Assembly (NCBI RefSeq): GCF_015594625.1
Contig: NZ_JADNRQ010000001.1
Location: 457,986-521,985 of the forward strand
Reading direction: 5' to 3'
DNA from: Desulfallas sp. Bu1-1
GTDB taxonomy: Bacteria; Bacillota; Desulfotomaculia; Desulfotomaculales; Desulfallaceae
Length of the DNA stretch: 64,000 nucleotides
Shown piece by piece: positions 35,127-43,118 of this stretch. Positions within the stretch are counted from its first letter, which is position 1. Each line of letters starts with the position of its first letter. The position numbers and the translations under genes are program-made. The notes beneath the pieces were generated by a model that saw only the letters and a program-made list of their open reading frames with translations, did not search any database and had not been told where the DNA came from.

Positions 35127-35906
35127 CTATTCCTCCTCGCTCTTTCTGGGTATCCACTTCCGGTAATCAAAGGTGGTTACCGTCCGCGGTGTTACGTACT
35201 GCTTGCGCGTGTTCTCCAGCACTTTGGTCATGTTGATCAGGTGGTAATCGGGGTTGATGTCCACGAACGGGTTCTTGGCCAGAGTGGCGATGCAAATTCC
35301 GGCCACCACGAACGACCGCCGGCAGTACCCCAGCTGCTGTCCTGCCAGGGATACGCTGATTAGCGGCCTTGCGTCCACAAGCAGTTGCGAGGCCATCCAT
35401 AGTGCCGAACCGGCGGCGAAACCGAGGTCGCTGACTCTAGCCGAGCACAGGGGGCCCTTGATCAACGTATCCGACCGGCGGTCTGTGACGTCAACCAGCC
35501 CATATTTGGTGTTCTTTTTCTCGTAGAAATAGCTGCAGTCGGGCCTGCCGCCGCACATGCCGCAGCCGGCGTCCAGGGCGAATTCCCCGGCCAGGAGGTT
35601 GCCCAAGAAAATCACCGCGTCGCTTTCGCGCACCATTACCGCCTCGTATTTGAACATCTCTTCCCAGGCCCGGTTGGTGTAGGCCAGTTCCTCAATCTTT
35701 CTGGCCAGTTCTTCCTGCTCGTCCGGGCCGTAAACAATTTCCGCTTCCACCTGGCAGACACCGCCGGCAAACGGGGCGGTCAGAGCGGCATTGACCATCA
35801 ACCTGGCGGCGAGGAGAGAACCTTCGCGCCTTCTTAAATCCTGGGGGGAATAGGGAGGGTATTCATGGATGTGCTCCCTGCCCCTGAAATCGTCATGTTT
35901 ACCCAA
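35127..35906 (-). CDS. DUF2148-type iron-sulfur protein, paralogue 1
   Basis: Product of 259 aa. TTG 35906 lies 8 nt from AAGGGG; a GTG three codons earlier would overlap the ribosome site. Core motif DAGCGMCGGRPDCSYFYE then KGPLCSARVSDLGFAAG matches DUF2148-type cluster binding. First gene of the operon driven by the sigma-54 promoter at 36047-36063. With the next gene it forms a tandem pair of diverged copies, suggesting a heterodimer. Confidence 0.7.
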   Translation of the reverse strand: MGKHDDFRGREHIHEYPPYSPQDLRRREGSLLAARLMVNAALTAPFAGGVCQVEAEIVYGPDEQEELARKIEELAYTNRAWEEMFKYEAVMVRESDAVIFLGNLLAGEFALDAGCGMCGGRPDCSYFYEKKNTKYGLVDVTDRRSDTLIKGPLCSARVSDLGFAAGSALWMASQLLVDARPLISVSLAGQQLGYCRRSFVVAGICIATLAKNPFVDINPDYHLINMTKVLENTRKQYVTPRTVTTFDYRKWIPRKSEEE

Positions 35907-36046
35907 AGCTTTCACCCCTTCTAGATTGAAAAATGGGAATATTCAAGCAATTAGTTTCTCGAAGTACCACCTCCCGGAGTTCCCTTACTTTAATTGGTTT
36001 AAAAATGCCCGCAGCGTAGATTGGTCTATTTGGTAACTTATTTAAA

Positions 36047-36063
36047 AGCAAACGCTGTGCCAA
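36047..36063 (-). promoter_or_regulatory. Sigma-54 promoter (-24/-12)
   Basis: On the minus strand TTGGCAC, five bases, TTGCT: full match to the sigma-54 consensus TTGGCACN5TTGCW. It points toward the DUF2148 gene about 140 bases downstream and lies downstream of an AcoR-like activator gene. Confidence 0.9.
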
Positions 36064-36161
36064 TACGCTAATCCTTGTGAAAAAAGCGGGGTGAAAGGAA
36101 TAATCGGGGAAAACAAACTTTGGCGATGCGTGGTGAGCCGGTGGTGATGTGGCTTTATGCC

Positions 36162-36194
36162 CGTAGTGTTGCGCAACGTTGCGGCAACACTACG
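36162..36194. promoter_or_regulatory. Inverted repeat, probable activator (UAS) site
   Basis: CGTAGTGTTGC and GCAACACTACG form an 11-bp perfect inverted repeat around an 11-base centre that itself contains TTGC/GCAA. It is centred about 117 bases upstream of the sigma-54 promoter, the normal place for an enhancer-binding protein. Confidence 0.7.
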
Positions 36195-36262
36195 CAAAAT
36201 CTATTAGCGCCAAAGAGATAACGGCGCGCGTGGGTTGTTGAATGTATTAACCGTTTGAAAAA

Positions 36263-36300
36263 ATAACGGCAAGATTTCCATTGCTGGCCCTTGCCGTTAT
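36263..36300 (-). terminator. Terminator of the sigma-54 activator gene
   Basis: ATAACGGCAAG / CTTGCCGTTAT stem; on the minus strand followed by TTTTTTC. Confidence 0.8.
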
Positions 36301-36313
36301 TAAATCTGGATAT

Positions 36314-37954
36314 TTAGGTTTTTAGATTCATGTTTTTAAGATCGTAAATATTAATACCATACTTTTTAATTTTGCGGTAAACCGTTGTACGGTTGATACC
36401 TAGCTGTTCGGCTGCTTTTGTTATGTTGCCGCCTGTACCCTTGATTGTCCTAATCATGAGCTCTTTTCCCGAAATGTCTTTATTATTTTCTGTTTTTAAA
36501 CCCCGGGGTCCCCACTGTGCCAGTGTCTGGAGGGTGATTACGCTGTCTTCGGTCAAGGCCGCCAGCCGGTCCATCAGGTTTTTAAGCTCCCTGACGTTGC
36601 CCGGCCAGTGATATTCGAGCAGCGCCTGTCCGGCCTGGTCATCAATAACCATCGTGGCGCGGCCCAGCTTTGCCGCTGCTTCATTGAGAAAGAAGTCGGC
36701 CAGAAGGAGAATATCCAGTCCCCGTTCTTTTAATGGAGGGATTTCAATATTCACGCCGCTTAACCGGTAATACAGGTCCTCGCGGAATTTTCCCTGCTTT
36801 ACAAAACCCTGGAGATCTCTACTGGTGGCCGCCAGAATCCTTACGTTAACCGGTACTGACGCGGCCGATCCCAGCCTGTATACGGATTTTTCTTCAATTA
36901 CCCGCAGTAAACCCACTTGTACCTCGGCTGGCGCATCACCTATTTCGTCTAATAGTATTGTACCCCCGTCGGCCTGCTCAAAACGGCCTGGATGTCCCCG
37001 GCGTGACGCGCCGGTAAATGCCCCCTCGACGTAGCCGAAAAGCTCGCTGTAAACAAGTTCCCTGGGGATTGCCCCGCAGTTGACGGCCACAAAGGGGCCT
37101 TCGGACCGGTTGCTCTGGTGGTGAATGGCCCTGGCGAACATCTCCTTGCCGGTTCCGGTTGCACCAGTGAGCAGCACACTGAGGTCTGTTTTGGCCACCC
37201 TGCAAGCTGTATTGAGCGCCAGGAGAAAGGCGGGTGCGTTGCCCAAAATTCTCACCGGCCCCTGTTGCAAGGGGTTTTCCCGGATATAAAACCGGGCGGG
37301 CGGGTTCCCGGATTCCCGGCGGTCCTTTCTTATCGCAACTATTTTATTGTAGTCCGCCTCAATTAAACGGGCCACCGCCGCCACCCAACCGATGGTATGC
37401 AGGTGCAGGCTGCCGCTGAAACTTGTTGCGTCCACCACCCCGATTATTTCGCCGCTGGCGCGGTCAAACACCGGTGATGCTGCGCAGCTGTAAGGATGCC
37501 AGGCGTAAGAAAAATGTTCCTCGGCGTGAATCAACATATTTGTTTTTTCTGTTATGGCCGTGCCGATGGCGTTGGTGCCGACCGCTTTTTCATTCCAGTC
37601 CGCTCCGACCAGGAAGTTATGCCTTTCCGCCAGTTTTCTGATTTTTTGTTCCATGCGCCCTTCCAGGTGAATAATGGCCCCCCGGGCGTTGCTAAGGGCT
37701 AAAACACATTCGCTGATAGCAACCAGTTTACCGAAATAATCAAAGTAGGGCCTAGCCGATTTCAGCAGCAGCTCCTCGGTGTCACTCTGTAAAAAATCAG
37801 TCGCTGGTGGGGCTACTTCAATGAAGGGATCAACACCGTGCTCCCTTGATCTCAACCATGACCCGGCCAGGGTGGGGTGAATTTTTTTAGGGATCAGCCC
37901 TTCCTGCTGAAAAAAATCCCTTTGCGCCCGGTTTGCCTTAAATTTTTTAAACAT
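36314..37954 (-). CDS. Sigma-54-dependent transcriptional activator, AcoR-like
   Basis: Product of 546 aa from ATG 37954. Residues ~75-220 form a GAF-type sensor (NFLVGADWNEKAVGTNAIGT, HPYSCAASPVFD), ~240-460 an AAA+ domain with GATGTGKEMFARAIH (Walker A), ELFGYVEGAFTGA (sigma-54 contact loop), GGTILLDEIGD (Walker B) and HWPGNVRELKN, then a Fis-type HTH (GGNITKAAEQLGINRTTVYR). The sensor arrangement is that of AcoR, which reads small metabolites. It almost certainly activates the operon starting at 35906 through the site at 36162-36194. Confidence 0.92.
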   Translation of the reverse strand: MFKKFKANRAQRDFFQQEGLIPKKIHPTLAGSWLRSREHGVDPFIEVAPPATDFLQSDTEELLLKSARPYFDYFGKLVAISECVLALSNARGAIIHLEGRMEQKIRKLAERHNFLVGADWNEKAVGTNAIGTAITEKTNMLIHAEEHFSYAWHPYSCAASPVFDRASGEIIGVVDATSFSGSLHLHTIGWVAAVARLIEADYNKIVAIRKDRRESGNPPARFYIRENPLQQGPVRILGNAPAFLLALNTACRVAKTDLSVLLTGATGTGKEMFARAIHHQSNRSEGPFVAVNCGAIPRELVYSELFGYVEGAFTGASRRGHPGRFEQADGGTILLDEIGDAPAEVQVGLLRVIEEKSVYRLGSAASVPVNVRILAATSRDLQGFVKQGKFREDLYYRLSGVNIEIPPLKERGLDILLLADFFLNEAAAKLGRATMVIDDQAGQALLEYHWPGNVRELKNLMDRLAALTEDSVITLQTLAQWGPRGLKTENNKDISGKELMIRTIKGTGGNITKAAEQLGINRTTVYRKIKKYGINIYDLKNMNLKT

Positions 37955-38412
37955 TATAGCACCACCCGGCAATGTTAGACTCTTATGAAGTTTGCTAAAA
38001 TTCTTTACAATTATTTTAATGCTATTATAGAGACTTGCAAGGGGAAATATAGTACCTGCGCAATTTTTGTTTTCCGGATTGCTGCGTTTTTGGATATGCT
38101 TTTCTTGTTAGGGTGGTCGGTGGCAAGCGTACCTCGGATAACGACCACGTAAAGTTGGGAAAAAGAAAAACCCCCTTCAGCGGGGTTTAAGTAAAAGATG
38201 ATCTATGGGAGTAAGAGGAGGTTGATTTTCTAAATTTTATATTTAAATTGTATTTTAACAGAATAATATAGCAGTTTATGTCAAGTAAATGACAATTTTG
38301 AGAAATTTTCTTGTTTTTTAAAAGACGGCTCAATAACTACCATTGTGGGGTTGTCCGGGTTTATCAAAAGATGTATCATAGTGGTGATTTAAAAAGGAGC
38401 TGATATGGAAAA
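37955..38412. other. Upstream region of the activator gene
   Basis: 458 bases without a gene. An AACCCC/GGGGTT hairpin at 38168-38188 with T-runs on the minus strand looks like a terminator; the rest is AT-rich. A candidate activator promoter is not obvious. Confidence 0.45.
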
Positions 38413-38607
38413 ATGTCGACCAGGAAAGTGATGATTGGTACGGAAAAAGGGAATATCGAAGTTGAGGTATATCCGGAGAAAATGCCTGTGACAGTAAGTA
38501 ATTTTTTAAAATTAACTGGTGACGGGTTTTATAACGGGCTGACTTTTCACCGGGTGGAACACTGGGTGGTCCATTTATTTCATTCAATCGCCGGTTGCCA
38601 TTATTAG
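38413..38607 (+). pseudogene. Truncated cyclophilin-type peptidyl-prolyl isomerase
   Basis: 64 codons open with MIGTEKGNIEVEVYPEKMPV and TVSNFLKLTGDGFYNGLTFH RVE, unmistakable cyclophilin start, then HWVV where the family has NWVVQGGDP. The remaining 85-90 residues, including the catalytic core, are absent; the frame continues with unrelated sequence to a stop. The break falls at the -W-V-V- of the family, pointing to a deletion or insertion junction near 38565. Confidence 0.7.
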
Positions 38608-38617
38608 TCGCGGCAGA

Positions 38618-38905
38618 TTAGAAGATTTTTGTAATTAAGGCAATGACTAGTCCGGAAACGGCAACGAGGGTGCCGATGGTAAATTTGACAGTCCATTGAA
38701 TTGCCCGGTCCACCTTACTCCCCATGCTGTCGATGCGTTGGTTCAAGTTGAGGTATTCCTGGTGCCTTTCCTTGTTGACCAAAAACAATTTGGCCATGGA
38801 GCGGTCCAGGTTGTCCGTTATTTTGTGCTCTATTGCATTTAAATGTTTACGTAATTCGCTGAGTTCCTGTTCAATTTTTTCGATATACCTGGTTTCCCAA
38901 TCCAA
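38618..38905 (-). CDS. Coiled-coil protein with C-terminal membrane anchor
   Basis: Product of 95 aa. Residues 1-70 are helical coiled coil (YIEKIEQELSELRKHLNAIE), the end is one membrane segment (FTIGTLVAVSGLVIALITKI). The shape resembles small hemolysin XhlA-like phage proteins and other tail-anchored proteins; function unknown. It may belong to the segment that disrupted the cyclophilin gene. Confidence 0.6.
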   Translation of the reverse strand: MDWETRYIEKIEQELSELRKHLNAIEHKITDNLDRSMAKLFLVNKERHQEYLNLNQRIDSMGSKVDRAIQWTVKFTIGTLVAVSGLVIALITKIF

Positions 38906-39002
38906 TTAAATCACCTACCCGTGATGCCCTTAATAAACGTATATAATGTTATTATATGTATATATAAGTAAATAATTGACGAAAGGAGAAGTTGTTGCCG
39001 AA

Positions 39003-39578
39003 ATGGAGCTAAAACTTAAGATGTTGCTTTTAGTATTTCTTGCCGTAATCCTGGTAGGCTGTTCTCCGGCTGAGGGTGAAAAACAGGCGAACGGCGAACA
39101 GGCACAACAAGCAGTTGAGAAAAAGAGCCCGGAACTGGGTACCGTCCAATTGGCCGAACCCGTGCCGGGACAAAAAGACAACCCGTTGCTGGCACCAAAG
39201 GGTTACGGAGATAAAATAGAAGCAATAAACAACACTTTATCTAATTTAATCGAAAGTTTGAGATTGAACGATCTGGGAAAGGCCGAAGCCTGCCTGAACG
39301 GTCTTGACGAAGGCGGCGGCCAGGTTACGCTGGGGGAATTGCAGCGTGAGGTGGAGTTGTTACACCCGGTGGAATGGGGCGTGGAAAATTACCGTCCCGC
39401 CGGTTCCGCGGGAGCGCTGGTGACAATATCAATAACCATGGCCGATGGAACGGTAAAACAGGTCGGGCCGTTCAGCATGTTTGACACCGGCGGGCAGTGG
39501 GTCGTTCATTATAATTCCTTTGCGGATTCCTTTCACGACATGGCCGGTCATTTGATCAACAGCAACCGGGAGCAATAA
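39003..39578 (+). CDS. Putative lipoprotein
   Basis: Product of 191 aa. ATG 39003 gives a signal peptide ending in the lipobox ILVGC at residue ~20. AAAGGAG lies 14 nt upstream, rather far; a TTG at 38976 is too close to it. The mature part has an acidic/Gln-rich linker then a compact domain (IEAINNTLSNLIESLRLNDL ... DGTVKQVGPFSMFDTGGQWV) that resembles no family I know. A strong terminator follows. Confidence 0.65.
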   Translation: MELKLKMLLLVFLAVILVGCSPAEGEKQANGEQAQQAVEKKSPELGTVQLAEPVPGQKDNPLLAPKGYGDKIEAINNTLSNLIESLRLNDLGKAEACLNGLDEGGGQVTLGELQREVELLHPVEWGVENYRPAGSAGALVTISITMADGTVKQVGPFSMFDTGGQWVVHYNSFADSFHDMAGHLINSNREQ

Positions 39579-39694
39579 AGCGTTTTGTCGCAAATATGAC
39601 AGATCCGTTGTCAATGCACGGACAGACCTGCGGGCTTGTCTTATGGCAAAATTTTATTACGGTTATTCCTGGTTTTACACATACCTCTTTTTCC

Positions 39695-39730
39695 CCCCTA
39701 ACAATTGTTAGGGGTATTTTATTTTTTTTA
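39695..39730 (+). terminator. Intrinsic terminator
   Basis: CCCCTAACAATTGTTAGGGG, perfect palindrome, then TATTTTATTTTTTTT. Confidence 0.85.
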
Positions 39731-39827
39731 ATAATAATTTATACGGGCGGATAAAAGGGCATTAATTGGGGCAATATTATAATACTGCAGCGAGCAGTGA
39801 CCAGCCTCCTAAATCTCTCTCAGCAGT

Positions 39828-39855
39828 TCCGCCGGACAGGCGGAGTTTTTTTTTT
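39828..39855 (+). terminator. Terminator-like hairpin in a leader
   Basis: TCCGCC GGACA GGCGGA followed by ten T. No plus-strand gene precedes it after the terminator at 39695; a TATAAT at 39778 could start a ~65-nt RNA or an attenuated leader for the gene at 39931. Confidence 0.6.
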
Positions 39856-39930
39856 GAAAACGTTGATACCAAAGGGAGGATTTCACTTTCGGGAGAAGGA
39901 AGTAATACAGGGCAAAGGGGGCGTTTGGAC

Positions 39931-40200
39931 ATGGGTGAAAGGGAAAGCCGCATGCCGCAGCCGGTGCGTATAACCCTGGCCATGGCTTTATGGGCGTTAT
40001 TCCTATGGATTCTTACCCTGGGGCAACCGTCGCTGGTGCCGGTGGCACGGGCTGTTTTTATTATTTTCGTGATTCCCAATGGTTTGGTGGAATGGTTGAA
40101 ATACAAGGGTATCGTTGGCGCCGGCAGGGCCGGTATAGCGAAAGTAATTGCCATGGTTGCAGCGGCGCTGGTATGGTACTATCAATATCGTTTAAGTTAA
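39931..40200 (+). CDS. Membrane protein, 89 aa
   Basis: ATG 39931 follows AAAGGGGG at 9 nt; the longer frame upstream is crossed by the hairpin at 39828-39855 and looks non-coding. Three hydrophobic stretches: ITLAMALWALFLWILTLG, LVPVARAVFIIFVIPNGLVE, VIAMVAAALVWYYQY. No recognised family. Convergent with the mini-gene at 40217-40369, with which it shares a terminator. Confidence 0.65.
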   Translation: MGERESRMPQPVRITLAMALWALFLWILTLGQPSLVPVARAVFIIFVIPNGLVEWLKYKGIVGAGRAGIAKVIAMVAAALVWYYQYRLS

Positions 40201-40206
40201 AAAGAT

Positions 40207-40229
40207 AAAACCCGCTTTAAGCGGGTTTT
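40207..40229. terminator. Shared bidirectional terminator
   Basis: AAAACCCGC TTTAA GCGGGTTTT; T-runs on both strands. On the minus strand it overlaps the last codons and stop of the mini-gene. Confidence 0.85.
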
Positions 40230-40369
40230 ATCAACATATAGGTTGCAGCGGCGGCAGCAAGCGCCACGGCTGTGCTGACAACCACCCGGATCAGATCTCT
40301 TTTAACTCTTTTAATTACCAGCTCGGGGTTTTTTATTTCCGTGGGAAAGCTGCTTCCGGTTTTGTTCAT
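40217..40369 (-). CDS. Small single-span membrane protein, 50 aa
   Basis: ATG 40369 is preceded by AGGAGG at 7 nt. The 50-residue product has a basic N-terminal half (ELVIKRVKRDLIRV) and one Ala/Val membrane segment ending MLIKPA. Its last two codons and stop lie inside the terminator hairpin. No family recognised; strong ribosome site and clean frame support it as real. Confidence 0.65.
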   Translation of the reverse strand: MNKTGSSFPTEIKNPELVIKRVKRDLIRVVVSTAVALAAAAATYMLIKPA

Positions 40370-40387
40370 GGTGACACCTCCTGTATT

Positions 40388-41266
40388 TTAAGGCCATTGC
40401 AATGGAATAGATACCTTGTCTTTGATGCTGCCGTCCTTGGGACTCGTCCAAAATACCTCCAGCAATCCTTTACCGCTGGAAGGGGGGTCAAATTTGAGGC
40501 TCATTTCAAAATCCCCCCGGTCGGGTGCGGCGGCGGTTGCCGTGGTATGACCTTCCGCCAGCAAGTTCCCGTTTTGATCAAGCAGACGGGCGTTTACCGC
40601 GGCTTCAAAAACCCTGGCGCTACCCTTTACCAGTAAAGGCACCCCGGCCACCTGGTTGGGAGTGGGGTGGGTCACCCAAATGGCCGGCTCGTAAACTTTG
40701 GACAGGTCCCTGGTAAAAGGCTGGTCGTAAAGTCCCACGTGGCCCCACCAGTCCCGCACCCGGCCGTCCGATTTGCCTTCCACTTGAAAAGCCACCTTTT
40801 CGATATTGGGCAACTCGGTCAATGTGTTGACAACGCTCTGAATGCCCAGCGCTTCCCCGGCTGAACCGACGTTGGTCGCTGTTAGCACTTTTTCATTAAA
40901 GTTTACCGTAGCCAGGCCGTTTTCAATTTTTACTCCCAGAACTTCAGTGCCGGGGGGGAAAATGCTTTTTTTATCTTTGATCAGCTCTTGCATGGCCGCT
41001 TCTGCAACGTGCTCGGTATAAGGAACGGTATGTACCTCCCGCACCAGGTAAACATCTTCCCCGTCGTATTTCACAAAGTAAACGGCCAGGTTGATATCGG
41101 GCTGTTCCGTTTGTTTCATGCCGTTATTGCCGGGTTTGCTTGCGGACTGGCCCTCGCCCGGTTCCCCGGCGATTGTACAGCCGGTGATTAAAGCTGCCAA
41201 AGCCACCAGTATCAATATGCATGATATTATTTTTTTTAAAGATATTATCTTCTGATCCGAAATCAT
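40388..41266 (-). CDS. GerM/Gmad2-domain spore-germination lipoprotein
   Basis: Product of about 292 aa; ATG 41266 is preferred over ATG 41281 because a TATACT box sits just before the latter. Signal peptide with lipobox ALITGC. Residues ~65-170 are a GerMN domain (AVYFVKYDGEDVYLVREVHT ... VLGVKIENGLATVNF), ~195-290 a Gmad2 immunoglobulin-like domain (AIWVTHPTPNQVAGVPLLVK ... GDFEMSLKFD). Such proteins act at the cell surface in sporulation/germination. Confidence 0.85.
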   Translation of the reverse strand: MISDQKIISLKKIISCILILVALAALITGCTIAGEPGEGQSASKPGNNGMKQTEQPDINLAVYFVKYDGEDVYLVREVHTVPYTEHVAEAAMQELIKDKKSIFPPGTEVLGVKIENGLATVNFNEKVLTATNVGSAGEALGIQSVVNTLTELPNIEKVAFQVEGKSDGRVRDWWGHVGLYDQPFTRDLSKVYEPAIWVTHPTPNQVAGVPLLVKGSARVFEAAVNARLLDQNGNLLAEGHTTATAAAPDRGDFEMSLKFDPPSSGKGLLEVFWTSPKDGSIKDKVSIPLQWP

Positions 41267-41348
41267 TGGTTCACTTCCCATGTTAATAGTATATCATTTT
41301 AATGTCAATTTTTCCATAACATAATCACCAGCTCCGCGAAAAGACAAC

Positions 41349-41373
41349 CCCGGTCACACGAGTGTGCCGGGGT
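41349..41373 (-). terminator. Terminator of the 54-aa membrane gene
   Basis: CCCCGGTCACAC / GTGTGCCGGGG hairpin; GTTGTCTTTT follows on the minus strand. Confidence 0.65.
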
Positions 41374-41397
41374 GATGGTAATTTATTTTATTTACTT

Positions 41398-41562
41398 TTA
41401 ATCATAAGGAATGTAGGTGTGGTGGTCCGTGACCTTTCCGGTGGCATAGTATTCCAGGTTTTTTATGGCTTTCTTGATAGGGTTGGCGAAAATACCGGCG
41501 CCAATACCGATAACGGCAAAAATGCCCATGCCGATGTAAAACGCGGTCCAGTAGTTCTCCAT
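41398..41562 (-). CDS. Small membrane protein, 54 aa
   Basis: ATG 41562 is preceded by AAGGAGG. One hydrophobic helix (FYIGMGIFAVIGIGAGIFAN) then a polar tail (KNLEYYATGKVTDHHTYIPY). The frame reads further upstream without a ribosome site, so the short form is chosen. Family not recognised. Confidence 0.65.
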   Translation of the reverse strand: MENYWTAFYIGMGIFAVIGIGAGIFANPIKKAIKNLEYYATGKVTDHHTYIPYD

Positions 41563-41652
41563 TTTGCTCCTCCTTTCACAGTCGGGTGCTTGTTTAAAAT
41601 TTATCACTATGCAACCGGTTAGTCAATGTCCTGCAAATGGTATACTTTACAT

Positions 41653-41681
41653 TTGCATAAATGCATTATATGATTTATAAT
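41653..41681 (+). promoter_or_regulatory. Promoter of rnpB
   Basis: TTGCAT, 17-bp spacer, TATAAT, about 28 bases before the predicted RNase P RNA 5' end. Confidence 0.65.
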
Positions 41682-41708
41682 AACGTAATGTGACCAAGGA
41701 AATATAAT

Positions 41709-42062
41709 CGGAGTACGGCGGACAGTCGCTGCCGCCCGGGGTTCCGGGCGGTAGAGGAAAGTCGAGACACGCACACCGGGCGCTTTACGTGCCCGGCGTA
41801 GTACGGCGCCCGGCGCAAGCCGGGGCAGGGCGACCTGACGACGGCGAAAGAAACCCACCGGGTTTCGAGTAGCCATAAAGTGCCACAGAAACTAGGTCAC
41901 CGGGCAACCGGTGAGTGCAAGGGTAAACTCCGCCAGCGTGCAACCCAAATAGGCGGCCTTTGAGCCGCGGGTAGGGGCGCTCCCGCAAGGGGGAGGTAAA
42001 CCGCAAGGTTTGCCTAGATAGATGACTGTCGAAACAGAATCTCGCTTACGGCCGTGCTCTGG
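41709..42062 (+). ncRNA. rnpB: RNase P RNA
   Basis: Catalytic-core sequences are present in order: GAGGAAAGTCGAGACACGC, GCCACAGAAACTA, GCAAGGGTAAACTCC, ATAGATGACTGTC and ACAGAATCTCGCTTACGGCC. The P1 stem is GAGTACGGC (41711-41719) with GCCGTGCTC (42051-42059). Folding features (P-loop after P3, no Bacillus-type P5.1) suggest the common A type. It cleaves tRNA 5' leaders. Confidence 0.93.
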
Positions 42063-42195
42063 TTTAATTTTTGTAAATTTAATCATGGCGGATTGGTGTT
42101 TCACCAGTATAAATTTGCCGTGTAGTCTTGATTTAATTCCTGGCTTATGAGATTATATTAATACCTGCTAGGTGCGTTGTCCCTTGTTTTTTTAA

Positions 42196-42395
42196 CCTAC
42201 ACATGCATTACGGGAGCAACGGATCCGGTTGTTTATGCCAGGCCGCCCTGGCGAGCGGAAGGCAGAAGCAACTGGTCGGGCACCCACCTGGGAGAGGTGG
42301 GTTGATTAAAAAACTGGTGGATAACGGCCCGGTGGGAGAACAGGTGTTGATGACCCTTCGCCTTGAGAGGCGAGGGGTCTTATTATACACATTCT
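42196..42395 (+). ncRNA. ssrS: Probable 6S RNA
   Basis: A gene-free, highly foldable ~190-nt stretch shortly after rnpB. CCGGTTGTTTATGCC (42229-42243) pairs with GGCAGAAGCAACTGG around an inner hairpin; GGGCACCCACCT then AGGTGGGTTGA forms the 3'-side hairpin. GGGCACCCACC resembles the conserved 3' segment of many 6S RNAs. It ends in a terminator (GACCCTTCGCC...GGCGAGGGGTC then TTATTAT). Class assigned by resemblance; a covariance-model search is needed. Confidence 0.45.
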
Positions 42396-42528
42396 TATTT
42401 TCAGAATATTCATTAACACTGTATTGACAACTAAATTCTTATAGGATTAAACTATAAAGTAACTAATAGTTACCCGGTATATTCCCGAAGAGGTAATTGT
42501 GGAGGAAATAATTTTTATTTGAAGAAAA

Positions 42529-42548
42529 ATGAATGAGAGTTCATTCAT
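42529..42548. promoter_or_regulatory. FadR-like (TetR family) operator
   Basis: ATGAATGA GAGT TCATTCAT: a perfect 8+4+8 palindrome containing TGAATGAN4TCATTCA, the form of the acyl-CoA-responsive FadR box of Bacillus. It lies 69 bases before the SCP2 gene. Confidence 0.7.
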
Positions 42549-42616
42549 AAAGACTGGGGGGATTCCGGCGCATTGCGCGTCGACCTAATACAATATATTA
42601 GAAGGGGGATTATTTA

Positions 42617-42937
42617 ATGAGCATGAAGGAAATTTTCTCAAAAATTCAGGAAAGACTTGATGCCGATCCGTCCAAGGCGGCCGGGCTCACGGCAACTTAC
42701 CAGTTCAGCTTGTCTGGCGACGATGGCGGCGAATATTATATTGTCTTCGCCAACGGAGCGGGTAAAGTAAATGAAGGCGTCGCCGACAACTCCGATATTA
42801 CCATTTTAATGGCTGCCTCCGATTTCAAAGACCTGGTGGAAGGTAAACTGGACGGTATGGGCGCTTTCATGAGCGGCAAATTGAAAGTGCAGGGCGACTT
42901 GTCCCTGGCCATGCGTTTACAAACCCTGTTGGGTTAA
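42617..42937 (+). CDS. SCP2 sterol-carrier-domain protein (single domain)
   Basis: Product of 106 aa, ATG behind GAAGGGGGA. Complete SCP2 fold: LTATYQFSLSGDDGGEYYIV, FANGAGKVNEGVADNSDITI, DLVEGKLDGMGAFMSGKLKV, DLSLAMRLQTLL. It should bind acyl chains or lipids. The upstream FadR-like box makes fatty-acid control likely. Distinct from the diverged SCP2 protein of the sigma-54 operon. Confidence 0.88.
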   Translation: MSMKEIFSKIQERLDADPSKAAGLTATYQFSLSGDDGGEYYIVFANGAGKVNEGVADNSDITILMAASDFKDLVEGKLDGMGAFMSGKLKVQGDLSLAMRLQTLLG

Positions 42938-42950
42938 TAAGTAAAATTAT

Positions 42951-42981
42951 GCCGGAGGTGTAGACCCCTCCGGTATTGTTT
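42951..42981 (+). terminator. Terminator of the SCP2 gene
   Basis: GCCGGAGG / CCTCCGGT stem then ATTGTTT. Confidence 0.7.
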
Positions 42982-43118
42982 GATGCAGCATCCGGGCTCG
43001 ACCCGGAGAAGGTTTACAGATAAATAATAATCCGATCGGTCGATTTTGGCAGGATTTTTTTGGATAATACAGAAAAAGTAAACAATAATAATAAAAAAAC
43101 AATAGAGGAGGAATTTTA

